NCBI GenBank assembly: GCA_024707255.1
Contig: JANQAC010000001.1
Span: 310,001 to 374,000, forward strand
DNA: 64,000 bases
Reading direction: 5' to 3'
From: Asticcacaulis sp.
GTDB taxonomy: Bacteria > Pseudomonadota > Alphaproteobacteria > Caulobacterales > Caulobacteraceae
The notes below the pieces were generated by a model, which worked only from the letters and a program-made list of their open reading frames with translations, was not told the origin of the DNA and made no database searches. The first letter of the stretch is position 1. Every line of letters starts with the position of its first letter. Shown here piece after piece: positions 1 through 8,981 of the stretch. The translations under genes were made by a program, and so were the position numbers.

Positions 1-962
1 ATATCAGGGGCGTCACCAGCCTGCTGCGTATCCTGGCGCTGAACGCCCTGATCGAGGCCAAGCGCGCCGGCGACATGGGCGCCGGTTTCGCCGTGGTCGC
101 CGATGAAGTCCGCCAGATTTCCACCCAGGTCGAATCCATCTCCAACATCATGGCCGAGGACCTGGGCCGCGAGATCGCTTCGCTGGAACAACTGACCGAA
201 GACATGGCACGGCAGAACCAGGGCGCGCGTCTCGTCGACCTGGCGCACAACGCCATCGAACTGATCGACCGCAACCTCTATGAGCGCACCTGCGACGTGC
301 GCTGGTGGGCCACGGATACCGCCATGGTGGCGGCCGCCGCCACGCCCGATGCCGCGCTTCATGACCATGCCTCCGCACGACTGGGCGTCATCCTCGATGC
401 CTATACGGTCTATCTCGATCTGTGGCTGTGCGATCTTGACGGTCACATTATCGCTAACGGCCGGCCCGACCGCTATGCTGTGAAAGGCGCCAATGTCGCC
501 GCCGCCGACTGGTTCCGTCAGGCCCGGCAACTGAAGAGCGGCAATGACTTCGCCGTCGCCGACATCACGACCGAGCCCCTGCTGAAAGGCGCGCAGGTCG
601 CTACCTATGCCACGGGTGTGCGCGAAAACGGCCAGGCGGAAGACCGCCTGCTGGGAATCTTGGGCGTGCATTTCGACTGGCAGCCCCAGGCGAAGGCCAT
701 TACCGAAGGCGTACGACTATCCGACGAAGAACGCCGGCGCACACGGGCCCTGCTTGTCGATGCCAAGGGCCTGGTCATCGCCGCTTCCGATGGCCGCGGC
801 ATACTGACCGAGCGCGTGCAACTCAAGACGGAGGGCCGGACTAACGGCCACTACGCGTCAGGACGGGGTGAAATCACCGCCTTCCACCGTACACCCGGTT
901 ATGAAACCTATGATGGCCTGGGTTGGTATGGTGTCATTCAGCAGAAAATCGACCCTGGTTAA
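1..962 (+). CDS. MCP-segment/Cache-domain sensory protein (5' partial)
   Basis: The reading frame is open from base 3, so the start lies upstream of the window. The first residues are the conserved tip of the methyl-accepting chemotaxis signalling hairpin (ALNALIEAKRAGDMGAGF, then VVADEVR), which in the MCP family contacts CheA and CheW. After about 60 more helical residues comes the motif RNLYERTCDVRWWATD. A Cache/PDC-like ligand-sensing domain follows to the C-terminus (LWLCDLDGHIIANGRP, VADITTEPL, YATGVR, ILGVHFDW). No membrane segment is visible in the part present. The order, signalling helix first and sensor last, is the reverse of a typical transmembrane MCP. The next gene is a close paralogue. 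A cytoplasmic redox or metabolite sensor feeding a chemotaxis array is inferred; the ligand is unknown. Confidence 0.82.
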   Translation, partial: IRGVTSLLRILALNALIEAKRAGDMGAGFAVVADEVRQISTQVESISNIMAEDLGREIASLEQLTEDMARQNQGARLVDLAHNAIELIDRNLYERTCDVRWWATDTAMVAAAATPDAALHDHASARLGVILDAYTVYLDLWLCDLDGHIIANGRPDRYAVKGANVAAADWFRQARQLKSGNDFAVADITTEPLLKGAQVATYATGVRENGQAEDRLLGILGVHFDWQPQAKAITEGVRLSDEERRRTRALLVDAKGLVIAASDGRGILTERVQLKTEGRTNGHYASGRGEITAFHRTPGYETYDGLGWYGVIQQKIDPG

Positions 963-1193
963 CTGGTGCAATTCCAGACTGCCATCTCTGAAAAACGTGT
1001 AAATATATAATATACAATAATTTTTTGAGAAAATAGTTTCAAAACTGACGTTGCGTCACAATTGTGCGACACTAAGGAGGCGACAATACCAATTTGCAAT
1101 CCGGGTGGGGAAACTGATCTTATTTTTAAGAACTGATTAATCTTCCGGACGGACGACTACCTTTTTATATTGCAGCGCAAAAGGTAGCTCCCC

Positions 1194-2270
1194 ATGTCTC
1201 TCCCCAGCATGACTGCCCCTTGTTCCCGTAGCGTATCCGATAGCGTATCTCCCGCCGAAGTCACCCTGTCCGACATCATCGCCCAGACCACCCGCGCCAA
1301 GACGGTTACCGCTGGCAAGGTACGCGATATCCGCCAGGTCACTTCAAAACTGCGTATTCTCGCTCTCAATGCCCTGATCGAAGCCAAACATGCCGGTGAC
1401 AAGGGCGCTGGTTTTTCCGTCGTAGCCGATGAAGTGCGGAATATTTCCGGTGAGGTGGAAAATCTCGCCAAGGATCTCGGCAATGAGATCGTGACACTGG
1501 AAAGCCTGACCCAGAGCATGGCCCAGCAATCGATCGGCGCCCGCATGACCGATCTGGCACTGAACGCCATCGAGATCATCGACCGGAATCTGTACGAACG
1601 CACCTGCGATGTGCGCTGGTGGGCCACCGATTCCGCCCTGGTCAACCAGGCGGCTGAACCTTCGCCGCAAAGGGCCGCTTATGCCAGCGAACGCCTGGGT
1701 GTCATTCTCGATTCCTATACCGTCTATATCGACCTGTGGCTGTGCGATCTGCAGGGTAACATCATCGCCAACGGCCGGCCCGGCAAACATCCGGTGATCG
1801 GCCAGAATGTATCGGACCGCCTGTGGTTCAGCCGCGCCGTCGCCCTGAAAACCGGCAGCGATTTCGCTGTGGCCGACATAACCACGGAGCCGCTTCTGGG
1901 CCATGCGCAGATTGCCACCTATGCCACGGGCGTAAGGCGCGATGGTAATGCCGACGGCGAATTGATCGGCATTCTGGGGATTCATTTCGACTGGGCGCCT
2001 CAGGCCGCGGCGATCACCCAGGGTGTGCGCCTGGCCCCGGATGAGCGGCTGCGCACCCGCGTGCTGCTAACCGATGCACAAGGGCTGATCATCGCCTCAT
2101 CGGACGGCAAGGGTATATTGTCGGAACATGTCCGCCTACGCACCGAAGGCAAGGCCTCCGGCAACTATATCGATGCGTCAGGCACATTGACCGCCTTTCA
2201 TCGCACACCCGGATATGAAACCTATGCGGGCCTCGGCTGGTACGGCATAATTATACAGAAGGCTTCTTAG
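1194..2270 (+). CDS. MCP-segment/Cache-domain sensory protein (paralogue of the preceding gene)
   Basis: This 358-residue protein has the same layout as its upstream neighbour and is clearly a tandem duplicate. A short variable N-terminus (1-50) leads into the MCP hairpin tip at about 53-85 (ALNALIEAKHAGDKGAGF, VVADEVR), a helical linker, RNLYERTCDVRWWATD at about 131-146, and a Cache-like domain from about 160 to the end. There is no signal peptide or membrane helix. The hairpin is far shorter than in classical MCPs (roughly 80 helical residues in place of several hundred), so it may work as a small soluble signalling unit. A 231-bp gap separates it from the first copy, so it probably has its own promoter. 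The start is the first ATG with an open frame; the ribosome-binding site is weak. Confidence 0.85.
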   Translation: MSLPSMTAPCSRSVSDSVSPAEVTLSDIIAQTTRAKTVTAGKVRDIRQVTSKLRILALNALIEAKHAGDKGAGFSVVADEVRNISGEVENLAKDLGNEIVTLESLTQSMAQQSIGARMTDLALNAIEIIDRNLYERTCDVRWWATDSALVNQAAEPSPQRAAYASERLGVILDSYTVYIDLWLCDLQGNIIANGRPGKHPVIGQNVSDRLWFSRAVALKTGSDFAVADITTEPLLGHAQIATYATGVRRDGNADGELIGILGIHFDWAPQAAAITQGVRLAPDERLRTRVLLTDAQGLIIASSDGKGILSEHVRLRTEGKASGNYIDASGTLTAFHRTPGYETYAGLGWYGIIIQKAS

Positions 2271-2380
2271 AGCACAGGCGACGCCAATTCTCTTAAGCAA
2301 GCATGGCTCTCGCCGCAAAGGCGGCGACGGGCCTTGCCCCATACTTTACGCTTCTGGCCAAACGCTTCGCATTTCGAGGT

Positions 2381-3787
2381 TTAGAGCGCGCGCAGGACCG
2401 GCTCGGCCTCGTTCAGCGATTTCTCTATCGTATCGACGAGTTGATCGATTTCAGCTTCGGTGATGATCAGCGGCGGACACATGACGATACTGTCGCGGAT
2501 GCCGCGCACCATCAGGCCATTCTTGATGCACAGGTCGCGCACGATCGGCCCGGCCGTGCCTTCCGCGCCCTTGAAGCGTTTGTTCGTGCCTTTTTCAGAC
2601 ACGATTTCGACCGCGCCGATCAGGCCCAGGGAGCGCGCTTCACCAACCAATGGATGCGCATCCAGTCGCTTCAATGCCTTAGAAAGGTACGGCCCGGTGA
2701 CGGTGCGCGTGCGCTCGATCAGGTTCTCGTTTTCCATGATCTCGATATTGGCCAGGGCCACGGCGGCGCAGGTCGGGTGACCGGAATAGGTATAGCCGTG
2801 GACGAAATCCCCGCCTTTCTCCAGCAACACATCGACGATCTTTCTGGAAACGCCGACCGCCGAAATCGGCAGGTAGCCGGAGGACAGGCCCTTGGCCATG
2901 GCGATCAGGTCCGGCTTGATGCCCCATTGCTGGTGACCGAACCAGTGGCCCAGGCGGCCGAAACCGCAGATCACTTCGTCACAGATCAGCAGGATGCCAT
3001 ATTTGCGGCAGATGGCCTCAACCTTCGGCCAGTAGCTGTCCGGCGGGATGATGACGCCGCCGGCGCCCTGCACCGGCTCACCGATAAAGGCGGCGACGTT
3101 TTCCGGGCCGACGGCCAGGATGCGGTCCTCGATGGTCTGCGCCACGCGCTCGCCAAAAGCGGCCGGGTCTTCACCAAAGCCTTCCCCGAACGGATAGGGC
3201 TGATCAACATGCTCGATGCCGGGGATAGGCAGGCCGCCCTGGGCGTGCATGAAGGTCATGCCGCCGAGAGACGCGCCGGCGACCGTCGAGCCATGATAGG
3301 CGTTCTTGCGTGAAATAAAGACCGTGCGTTTGGGCTCGCCCTTTAGTTCCCAATAATAGCGCACCAGACGGAAGATGGTGTCATTGGCTTCCGAACCCGA
3401 TGAATTGAAGAAGACGTGCATCAGGTCCGGATCTGACTGATGCATCTTCTCGGCGATCTTGGCCGCCAGCCTGACCGGCGGCGGTGTCGCCGTCTTGAAG
3501 AAGGTGTTGTAATAGGGCAGTTCCAGCATCTGCTCATAGGCGACGCGAGCCAGTTCCTCGCGGCCATAGCCGACATTGACGCACCACAGGCCGGCCATGC
3601 CATCGAGCAGCGACTTACCCTCGGCGTCGGTGATCACGCAGCCCTCGGCGCGGGTTATGATGCGCGAGCCGCCCAGTTCATGCTGGAGCTTGTAATCCGA
3701 CTGCGCCGGCAAATGGTGCGCCATGTCGAGCTTCTTCAGTTCGGCCATGTCGTAATTACGCAGGGTGGGTTTGGCAGGCGCGTTCAT
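2381..3787 (-). CDS. spuC: Class-III aminotransferase, putrescine--pyruvate aminotransferase type
   Basis: This 468-residue PLP enzyme of fold type I is close to SpuC, which moves an amino group from putrescine (or related omega-amines) to pyruvate and yields 4-aminobutyraldehyde. Visible signatures are NSSGSEAND (about 128-136), ICDEVICGFGRLG with the cofactor-binding Asp at about 260, and the Schiff-base Lys in AMAKGLSSGYLP at about 299. I chose the internal ATG at 3787 because AGGA lies 9 bases before it; the longer frame to 3817 has no such site. The gene forms its own unit at the end of the polyamine locus, and a TTGTGATCACAA palindrome lies about 90 bp upstream. Substrate identity is inferred from family and neighbours. 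Confidence 0.88.
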   Translation of the reverse strand: MNAPAKPTLRNYDMAELKKLDMAHHLPAQSDYKLQHELGGSRIITRAEGCVITDAEGKSLLDGMAGLWCVNVGYGREELARVAYEQMLELPYYNTFFKTATPPPVRLAAKIAEKMHQSDPDLMHVFFNSSGSEANDTIFRLVRYYWELKGEPKRTVFISRKNAYHGSTVAGASLGGMTFMHAQGGLPIPGIEHVDQPYPFGEGFGEDPAAFGERVAQTIEDRILAVGPENVAAFIGEPVQGAGGVIIPPDSYWPKVEAICRKYGILLICDEVICGFGRLGHWFGHQQWGIKPDLIAMAKGLSSGYLPISAVGVSRKIVDVLLEKGGDFVHGYTYSGHPTCAAVALANIEIMENENLIERTRTVTGPYLSKALKRLDAHPLVGEARSLGLIGAVEIVSEKGTNKRFKGAEGTAGPIVRDLCIKNGLMVRGIRDSIVMCPPLIITEAEIDQLVDTIEKSLNEAEPVLRAL

Positions 3788-3877
3788 GTCTGGGTGTCCT
3801 CGAAGGTCGCTCTGCATTGGCGGCGACAGCGGATGTGATTGTCGCCAATTTCAACGAAATCGCCGCAAAAGTCAAAT

Positions 3878-3891
3878 ATTGTGATCACAAT
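3878..3891. promoter_or_regulatory. Polyamine-regulon operator in front of spuC
   Basis: Perfect 14-bp palindrome ATTGTGATCACAAT, between the end of puuD and the start of spuC, about 90 bp upstream of the spuC start codon. The same core recurs at 8909, 14890 and 16210. It is the likely binding site of the GntR/FCD regulator encoded at 15443-16165. Presence is seen directly; the binding partner is inferred. Confidence 0.8.
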
Positions 3892-3913
3892 TTTGCGTTA
3901 ACCATCGCCCACA

Positions 3914-4663
3914 TCAACGCAAAGGCATCCCGCGCAGGGCCTGCCCCATCAGGCGAAAATAAGCCTGGCTATCAGGGTATTTGTCCGCCTGCCATTCCGG
4001 ATGCCACTGCACGCCCAGGACCTGCGAACCACTGATATTGGCGCTGAAGGCTTCGATCAGGCCATCAGGGGCCGTAGCCTCGACCGCCAGCCCGTCTCCC
4101 AGCCGGTCTACGCCCTGGTAATGCACGGAATTGACCCGCAAGTGATCACGGCCATAGACACCATCGAGCACACCGCCGGCCGCCAGACTCACCTCGTGGT
4201 AATTCTCGAATTGCTCATGGAATTCAGTACCGTCCGGCGCATGGTGACTGATACCGTTGGCACCATTCGCCGCCCCATAACCGACATCGCGTCGCAGGGA
4301 ACCGCCCAGCACCACATTGATTTCCTGGAAGCCGCGGCAGATGCCAAAGACCGGCTTGCCCAGGTTAATCGTGCACTCAATCATGCCGAGCGAGACCGCA
4401 TCCCGCCCTTCGTCAAATGGCCCCTCGCCGCCTTCGCTGCCATAAAGGCTGGACTGTACATTGGAGGGCGAACCGGTCAGCATCAGGCCATCCAGCCGCG
4501 CGGTCAGCGCCGCAGACGAGAAGTTGTCTGTCAAAGGCGGGATCAGCAGGGCATGGCAGTCGCCATAGGTGATGGCGGACCGGACATAGCGCTCCATCAC
4601 GGCATGGGCATTTTCCACGCCGACGGTGCGATTGCACGCCATGATACCGACAACGGGCTTCAT
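3914..4663 (-). CDS. puuD: Gamma-glutamyl-GABA hydrolase (class I glutamine amidotransferase fold)
   Basis: The protein has 249 residues, the usual PuuD size. PuuD hydrolyses gamma-glutamyl-gamma-aminobutyrate to glutamate and GABA, the last step of the gamma-glutamylated putrescine pathway. The catalytic triad is intact: nucleophile Cys at about 109 in FGICRGFQEINV, and His and Glu at about 221 and 223 in GVQWHPEW. It is the last gene of the potF-potHIG-puuD unit, 4 bases downstream of the ATPase gene. Another class I amidotransferase specificity is possible but less likely, because puuA and the dehydrogenases are in the same locus. Confidence 0.92.
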   Translation of the reverse strand: MKPVVGIMACNRTVGVENAHAVMERYVRSAITYGDCHALLIPPLTDNFSSAALTARLDGLMLTGSPSNVQSSLYGSEGGEGPFDEGRDAVSLGMIECTINLGKPVFGICRGFQEINVVLGGSLRRDVGYGAANGANGISHHAPDGTEFHEQFENYHEVSLAAGGVLDGVYGRDHLRVNSVHYQGVDRLGDGLAVEATAPDGLIEAFSANISGSQVLGVQWHPEWQADKYPDSQAYFRLMGQALRGMPLR

Positions 4664-4667
4664 AGAT

Positions 4668-5783
4668 TTAACTCAGCAGCACCGCCGGCGAACAGGCATG
4701 GAAGCTGATCCAGACCTGTTCTCCCAGTTCAAAATCTTCCTGGTCCCAGCGCGTCAGGTTGGGGCGCACCACCTTGATCAGGCGGCCGCCAGAAATCTCG
4801 ATCTCGTAATTGGTTTCCGAACCGAGATAGACCATGTGCTTCACCACGCCGGCAGCGACATTATAGCCTTCCGGCGCGTCATCCACCTTCGGTGCCTTGT
4901 CGGTGCGCTTGTGCAGTTCGATCTTTTCCGGCCGCACCGCCGCCCACACCGTGCCTTTTTCCGGCCCCGTGACCCCGTGGTCGAGATAGACCGGCCCCAT
5001 TTCCTGGGTATTGATGATGGCGTGGTCCTTGGCATCGACATCGAGTATGCCCTCGAACATGTTCACGCTGCCGATGAAATCCGCCACGAAGCGCGAATTG
5101 GGGAATTCATAGAGATCAGACGGCGTGGCCACCTGTTGCAGCAGACCGCGATTCATGACGGCGCAGCGCGAGGCCATGGCCAGGGCTTCATCCTGATCGT
5201 GCGTCACCATGATGAAGGTAATGCCGACCTTCTGTTGCAAGCTGGTCAGTTCGCTGCGCATCTGGTCACGCAGCTTGGCATCCAGCGCCGACAGCGGTTC
5301 ATCGAGCAGCAGCACGCGCGGTTTCTTGACCAGAGCTCGCGCCAGGGCCACCCGTTGCCGCTGGCCGCCAGAAAGCTGATCGGGCTTGCGAACCCCATAG
5401 CCGGCCAGTTGCACCAGTTTCAGCGCCTCTTCGGCACGGTCACGGCGCTCGGAAGCCCCGACCCCGTCCATCTTCAGGCCGTAGGCGACATTATCCAGAA
5501 CGGTCATATGCGGGAAAACGGCATAGGACTGAAAGACCATATTGACCGGCCGCTGATTGGGCGAAACGGTCGAGACATCCTTGCCGTCGATCAGGATGCG
5601 GCCCTCGGTCGGCATTTCAAAACCGGCCAGCATCCGCAGCAGAGTCGTCTTACCGCAGCCGGAAGGGCCCAGCAGTGAGAAGAACTCGCCTTCATTGATG
5701 GTCAGGGACACATTATCCACCGCCGTCGTCTTGCCGAAGCGCTTGGTGATGTTTTCAAAGCTGATGATCGGATGAGCGGACAT
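4668..5783 (-). CDS. potG: Polyamine ABC transporter ATP-binding protein
   Basis: This 371-residue ATPase powers the putrescine/spermidine importer. Walker A is GPSGCGKTT (about 39-47), the ABC signature LSGGQRQRVALARAL (about 137-151), and Walker B VLLLDEPLSALD (about 157-168), followed by the switch His in VTHDQDEA. The C-terminal third fits a TOBE domain, as in the PotA/PotG group. It ends 4 bases before puuD and starts 8 bases after potI, so the three genes are co-transcribed and probably translationally coupled. PotA and PotG cannot be told apart by sequence alone. PotG is preferred here because of the putrescine catabolic context. Confidence 0.93.
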   Translation of the reverse strand: MSAHPIISFENITKRFGKTTAVDNVSLTINEGEFFSLLGPSGCGKTTLLRMLAGFEMPTEGRILIDGKDVSTVSPNQRPVNMVFQSYAVFPHMTVLDNVAYGLKMDGVGASERRDRAEEALKLVQLAGYGVRKPDQLSGGQRQRVALARALVKKPRVLLLDEPLSALDAKLRDQMRSELTSLQQKVGITFIMVTHDQDEALAMASRCAVMNRGLLQQVATPSDLYEFPNSRFVADFIGSVNMFEGILDVDAKDHAIINTQEMGPVYLDHGVTGPEKGTVWAAVRPEKIELHKRTDKAPKVDDAPEGYNVAAGVVKHMVYLGSETNYEIEISGGRLIKVVRPNLTRWDQEDFELGEQVWISFHACSPAVLLS

Positions 5784-5791
5784 ATGAAACC

Positions 5792-6682
5792 CTATTGGTC
5801 GTCGGCGCCGTGGCCGGCGGTAAGGGCACTGGAGCCCTGGAACTTGAGCGCGAGGAAGGTGAGCAGGACAGTGACCACGATCAGGATGGTCGAGGCCGCA
5901 TTGACCTCCGGCGTCACCGAGAAGCGCACCATGGAATAGACCTTGACCGGGAAGGTGACCGTATCCGGCCCGGCGGTGAAGAAGGTAATGACGAAATCAT
6001 CGAGCGACAGGGTGAAGGCCAGCAGCCCGCCAGCGATCAGCGACGGCTGGATATGCGGAATGACCACATCCATAAGCGCGCGGAATTCCGAGGCCCCCAG
6101 ATCCTTGGCCGCCTCCTCCAGTTCACGGTTGAACGATCCCAGACGCGCCCGCACAACCACGGCAACAAATGGGAATGAGAAGGAGACGTGGGCGATGATG
6201 ATATTACCGAGGTCGAGTGGCCACGGCAGGTCATGCGGCCACGACAGCACCTTGGCGAAGAAGACCAGCATCCCCACGCCCATGCAGATTTCCGGTACGA
6301 CGATCGGAATGGCCAGGCCAGCATTGAAGGCCGTCTTGCCGACAAAGCGGAACCGCCACAGAACGATGGCTGCCATGGCGCCGATGATCACCGAAATGAT
6401 GGTGGAGCACAGGGCGATGGTCATGGAGTTGCCAAAGGCCGTGATCAAGCTGTCGTTATGCAGGGCCTTGTCATAATATTTCAGGGTGAAGCCCTGCCAG
6501 ACGATATTGCGCTTCGAGTCGTTGAAGCTGAAAATCATCAGGGTAATCAGCGGGATATAGAGGAACAGCCCGACCAGAACCAGCCATAGCTGCAGCGGCC
6601 AGCGGCGCAGATATTCCAGTGGACCCGGAGGGGTCTTGGGAGTCGCCTTTTTCAGCTTTGCGGGTGCGGTCGTCACGGTCAT
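5792..6682 (-). CDS. potI: Polyamine ABC transporter permease
   Basis: This 296-residue inner-membrane protein has about six hydrophobic segments, after a charged N-terminus rich in Lys and Pro. The cytoplasmic EAA-type loop that docks the ATPase is seen as ELEEAAKDLGASEFRALMDV. It belongs to the PotC/PotI branch of binding-protein-dependent permeases. Its start codon overlaps the potH stop codon (TGATG), a sign of translational coupling. With PotH it would form the membrane channel of the importer. Confidence 0.92.
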   Translation of the reverse strand: MTVTTAPAKLKKATPKTPPGPLEYLRRWPLQLWLVLVGLFLYIPLITLMIFSFNDSKRNIVWQGFTLKYYDKALHNDSLITAFGNSMTIALCSTIISVIIGAMAAIVLWRFRFVGKTAFNAGLAIPIVVPEICMGVGMLVFFAKVLSWPHDLPWPLDLGNIIIAHVSFSFPFVAVVVRARLGSFNRELEEAAKDLGASEFRALMDVVIPHIQPSLIAGGLLAFTLSLDDFVITFFTAGPDTVTFPVKVYSMVRFSVTPEVNAASTILIVVTVLLTFLALKFQGSSALTAGHGADDQ

Positions 6683-7578
6683 CAGGCGGCCCTCCCCTTG
6701 TCCTTGCGTTCAATGATTCCCTGAAGGGCGATGCCGATAAAGGTCAGATAGACCAGAATGAAACTGAGCGCCGCGCCGAACGGCCAGTTATTGGCGCGCT
6801 TGAACTGGCTCTCGATCACATTGGCGATCATTTGCGAATCCGGCCCACCGAGCAAATCGGGCGTCAGGTAGGAACCGAGCGCCGGGATGAAGGTGATCAG
6901 GATACCCGACATGATTCCCGCCCCCGCCAGCGGCACAACGACATTGAACAGGGTACCGATATGCCCGGCGCCGAGATCGAGCGAGGCTTCCAGCAGCGAA
7001 CGGTCCATGCGGTCGAGCGTCGAGTAAAGCGGCAGGATCATGAAGGGCAGGTTGACAAAGACGAGGCCGAAGACGACGGCGAAATTATTGTGCAACAGGG
7101 GCAAGGCCGTGAATTCGCCAAGCGATCCCCCCACCACCTTGTTGGCCATATCGAACAGCCAGTGATAGGTCATATTGACATAACCCTCGGTTCGCAGGAC
7201 GGCGATCAGAGCATAGGTGCGGATCAGCAGATTGGTCCAGAAGGGCAGCATCACCGCTAGCAGCAGCCAAGACTTGGCCTTTTCCGGCGCGAAGGTGATG
7301 GCCAGCGCCACCGGAAAGCCGACGACCAGACATAGAAAGGTGGTCAGCGCGGCGATCCAGGCCGATTTCCAGAAGATGCCGGGATAGGGATCATCCAGCG
7401 CATGGGCATAGTTGGCCCAGGTGCCGGTGAAGGCAATATCGATCAGCCCGCGGTTTTCGCCGAAGCTGTAGAGCCAGACGATGCCCAGGGGCAGGAAGAA
7501 AAAGAAGACCAGCCAGAACAGCGGCGCGCTGATCATGGTCAGGAAGATACTTTTCGCCTGGCGCCAACTTTGCTCCAC
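6682..7578 (-). CDS. potH: Polyamine ABC transporter permease
   Basis: This 298-residue inner-membrane permease of the PotB/PotH branch has about six membrane spans and the ATPase-docking loop LLEASLDLGAGHIGTLFNVV. It partners PotI, with which it overlaps by one base. A 130-bp spacer containing a strong intrinsic terminator separates it from potF upstream, so potHIG-puuD probably receives less transcript than the binding protein. Confidence 0.92.
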   Translation of the reverse strand: MEQSWRQAKSIFLTMISAPLFWLVFFFFLPLGIVWLYSFGENRGLIDIAFTGTWANYAHALDDPYPGIFWKSAWIAALTTFLCLVVGFPVALAITFAPEKAKSWLLLAVMLPFWTNLLIRTYALIAVLRTEGYVNMTYHWLFDMANKVVGGSLGEFTALPLLHNNFAVVFGLVFVNLPFMILPLYSTLDRMDRSLLEASLDLGAGHIGTLFNVVVPLAGAGIMSGILITFIPALGSYLTPDLLGGPDSQMIANVIESQFKRANNWPFGAALSFILVYLTFIGIALQGIIERKDKGRAA

Positions 7579-7671
7579 TATTTTCTCCGCTCAGATGCCG
7601 CGGGGCTCCTCGCATTAGCTCGGACGGCCTTTGGCCTTGCCGGCATGAAGTCATGCCGGAGACTCTTCTAT

Positions 7672-7704
7672 TAAAAAACGCGCCCTGATTGCTCAGGGCG
7701 CGTT
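7672..7704 (-). terminator. Intrinsic terminator between potF and potH (leaky, intra-operon)
   Basis: On the minus strand, just after the potF stop, a 12-bp GC-rich stem (AACGCGCCCTGA paired with TCAGGGCGCGTT) is followed at once by TTTTTT. A second, weaker hairpin (CCGGCATGA paired with TCATGCCGG) sits about 15 bp further on. The position between the binding-protein gene and the membrane genes matches partial terminators known in other ABC importer operons, where they give a surplus of binding protein. Confidence 0.85.
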
Positions 7705-7711
7705 GTACGTC

Positions 7712-8824
7712 TTAGCTCGCGCGCATCCGCGTGACGGCTTCCTCGAACTGCGAGGCCAGTTCCTGATTGAATTTGGCGTATTCGCACTTGGCCAGGATAT
7801 CCGCCGGCGGGAAGATGACCGGGTTGTTCTTGTAGCTGTCCGGCATGAGCGCCTTGGCGGCCGCGTTCGGCGTCGGGTACATGATGGTCTTGTAGATTTC
7901 GGCGCCGGCCTGGGCATCCATCATGTAGTTGAGGAACTTGTGCGCATTGTCCGGACGCGGCGAATCCTTCGGGATGCACCAGGTGTCGGAATTGAGCTGG
8001 CTACCTTCCTTCGGCACCACGAAATCCATGTCGTGGTCCTTGTCCTCAGCCATGACCTGGGCGATGTCGCCATTGTATTCGATGACGATATCGACTTCCT
8101 TGGAGACCAGCATGTCTTGGCCGTCGTCATTGTGGAAGGCGTGGACATTCGGCTTCTGTTTGGTCAGCATCTTCTCGACCTGGGCGATGGTCTCCGGCGT
8201 GATGTCGTTGACGCTGTGGCCGAGATACTTGGCGCCCAGGCGCATCAGGTCACCGGCCTCTGAAAGGAGCGCGATCTTGCCCTTATACAGGTCGGAATCG
8301 AACACCCACTTCCACGAGTCGGGAATCTTGTTGCCGCCGCCCATGTCCTTCATCTTGGACTTGCGATAGCCGATACCGAGCACCAGCCAGGTATAGGGCA
8401 CCGACCACTTGCGGCCCGGATCGTAATCGGGGTTCATGAAGGCCGGATCGATATTCTTGATGTTCGGCAGCTTGGCATGATCGAGCGGCAGCAACAGGCC
8501 GGAATCCGCCAGACGCGTCACGAAATCGTTCGACGGCACAATGACATCATAGCCGGAATTGCCGGTCTTCATCTTGGCGAACAGTTCGTCATTGGTGGCG
8601 AACAGGGTCATGTTGACATCGATACCCGACGCCGTTTTGAAGTCCGCCAGGGTGGTTTCGCCGATATAGGTGTCCCAGTTATAGAAGTTCAGCGTGGGCG
8701 CTTCCGCCCCAGCGGCTGCCCCCTTGCCGGCGGGTTTGGAGCAACCGGCGGCACCGAAGCTGATCCCCACGGCGGCAGCGCCCAGTGCGGTCAAAAGCGA
8801 GCGTCTGGAAGTTTTCGAACTCAT
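7712..8824 (-). CDS. potF: Putrescine/polyamine-binding lipoprotein of the ABC importer
   Basis: This 370-residue extracytoplasmic solute-binding protein of the PotD/PotF family delivers polyamine to PotHI. The N-terminus has a twin-Arg pair (SRRSLL), a hydrophobic stretch and a lipobox-like GAAGC at about 27. It is therefore probably an inner-membrane-anchored lipoprotein, possibly Tat-exported. The mature part opens with NFYNWDTYIGETTLADFK and contains DVIVPSNDF, typical of the family. I chose the ATG at 8824 because AGGAG lies 8 bases upstream; the longer frame to 8893 lacks this and would bury the signal peptide. The regulon palindrome lies about 85 bp upstream and an intrinsic terminator follows the stop. 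Confidence 0.92.
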   Translation of the reverse strand: MSSKTSRRSLLTALGAAAVGISFGAAGCSKPAGKGAAAGAEAPTLNFYNWDTYIGETTLADFKTASGIDVNMTLFATNDELFAKMKTGNSGYDVIVPSNDFVTRLADSGLLLPLDHAKLPNIKNIDPAFMNPDYDPGRKWSVPYTWLVLGIGYRKSKMKDMGGGNKIPDSWKWVFDSDLYKGKIALLSEAGDLMRLGAKYLGHSVNDITPETIAQVEKMLTKQKPNVHAFHNDDGQDMLVSKEVDIVIEYNGDIAQVMAEDKDHDMDFVVPKEGSQLNSDTWCIPKDSPRPDNAHKFLNYMMDAQAGAEIYKTIMYPTPNAAAKALMPDSYKNNPVIFPPADILAKCEYAKFNQELASQFEEAVTRMRAS

Positions 8825-8908
8825 AAGCCTGTCTCCTGTGAAGATGTCTTGTAAAAAAGCCCCGGACGTGAAGAGGAATACGGGATTGCGCACCTGTCAA
8901 TCCCAAAA

Positions 8909-8918
8909 TGTGATCACA
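8909..8918. promoter_or_regulatory. Polyamine-regulon operator in front of potF
   Basis: Palindrome core TGTGATCACA (extended on the minus strand to CTTGTGATCACATT), about 85 bp upstream of the potF start and downstream of puuA. It marks a separate promoter for potF-potHIG-puuD. It shares the core with the sites at 3879, 14890 and 16210. Confidence 0.78.
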
Positions 8919-8981
8919 AGTCGCCATTTTGTTAATAATTGGCGTTGCGTCGCACAAACGTCGCAATCAGCCGCCGGCGGC

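Noticed and set aside
3898..3905. CtrA half-site TTAACCAT, and TTAA-N7-like sequences near 33213, 41973 and 42805
   Set aside because: Single or imperfect matches in AT-rich gaps; without transcription-start data they do not exceed chance.
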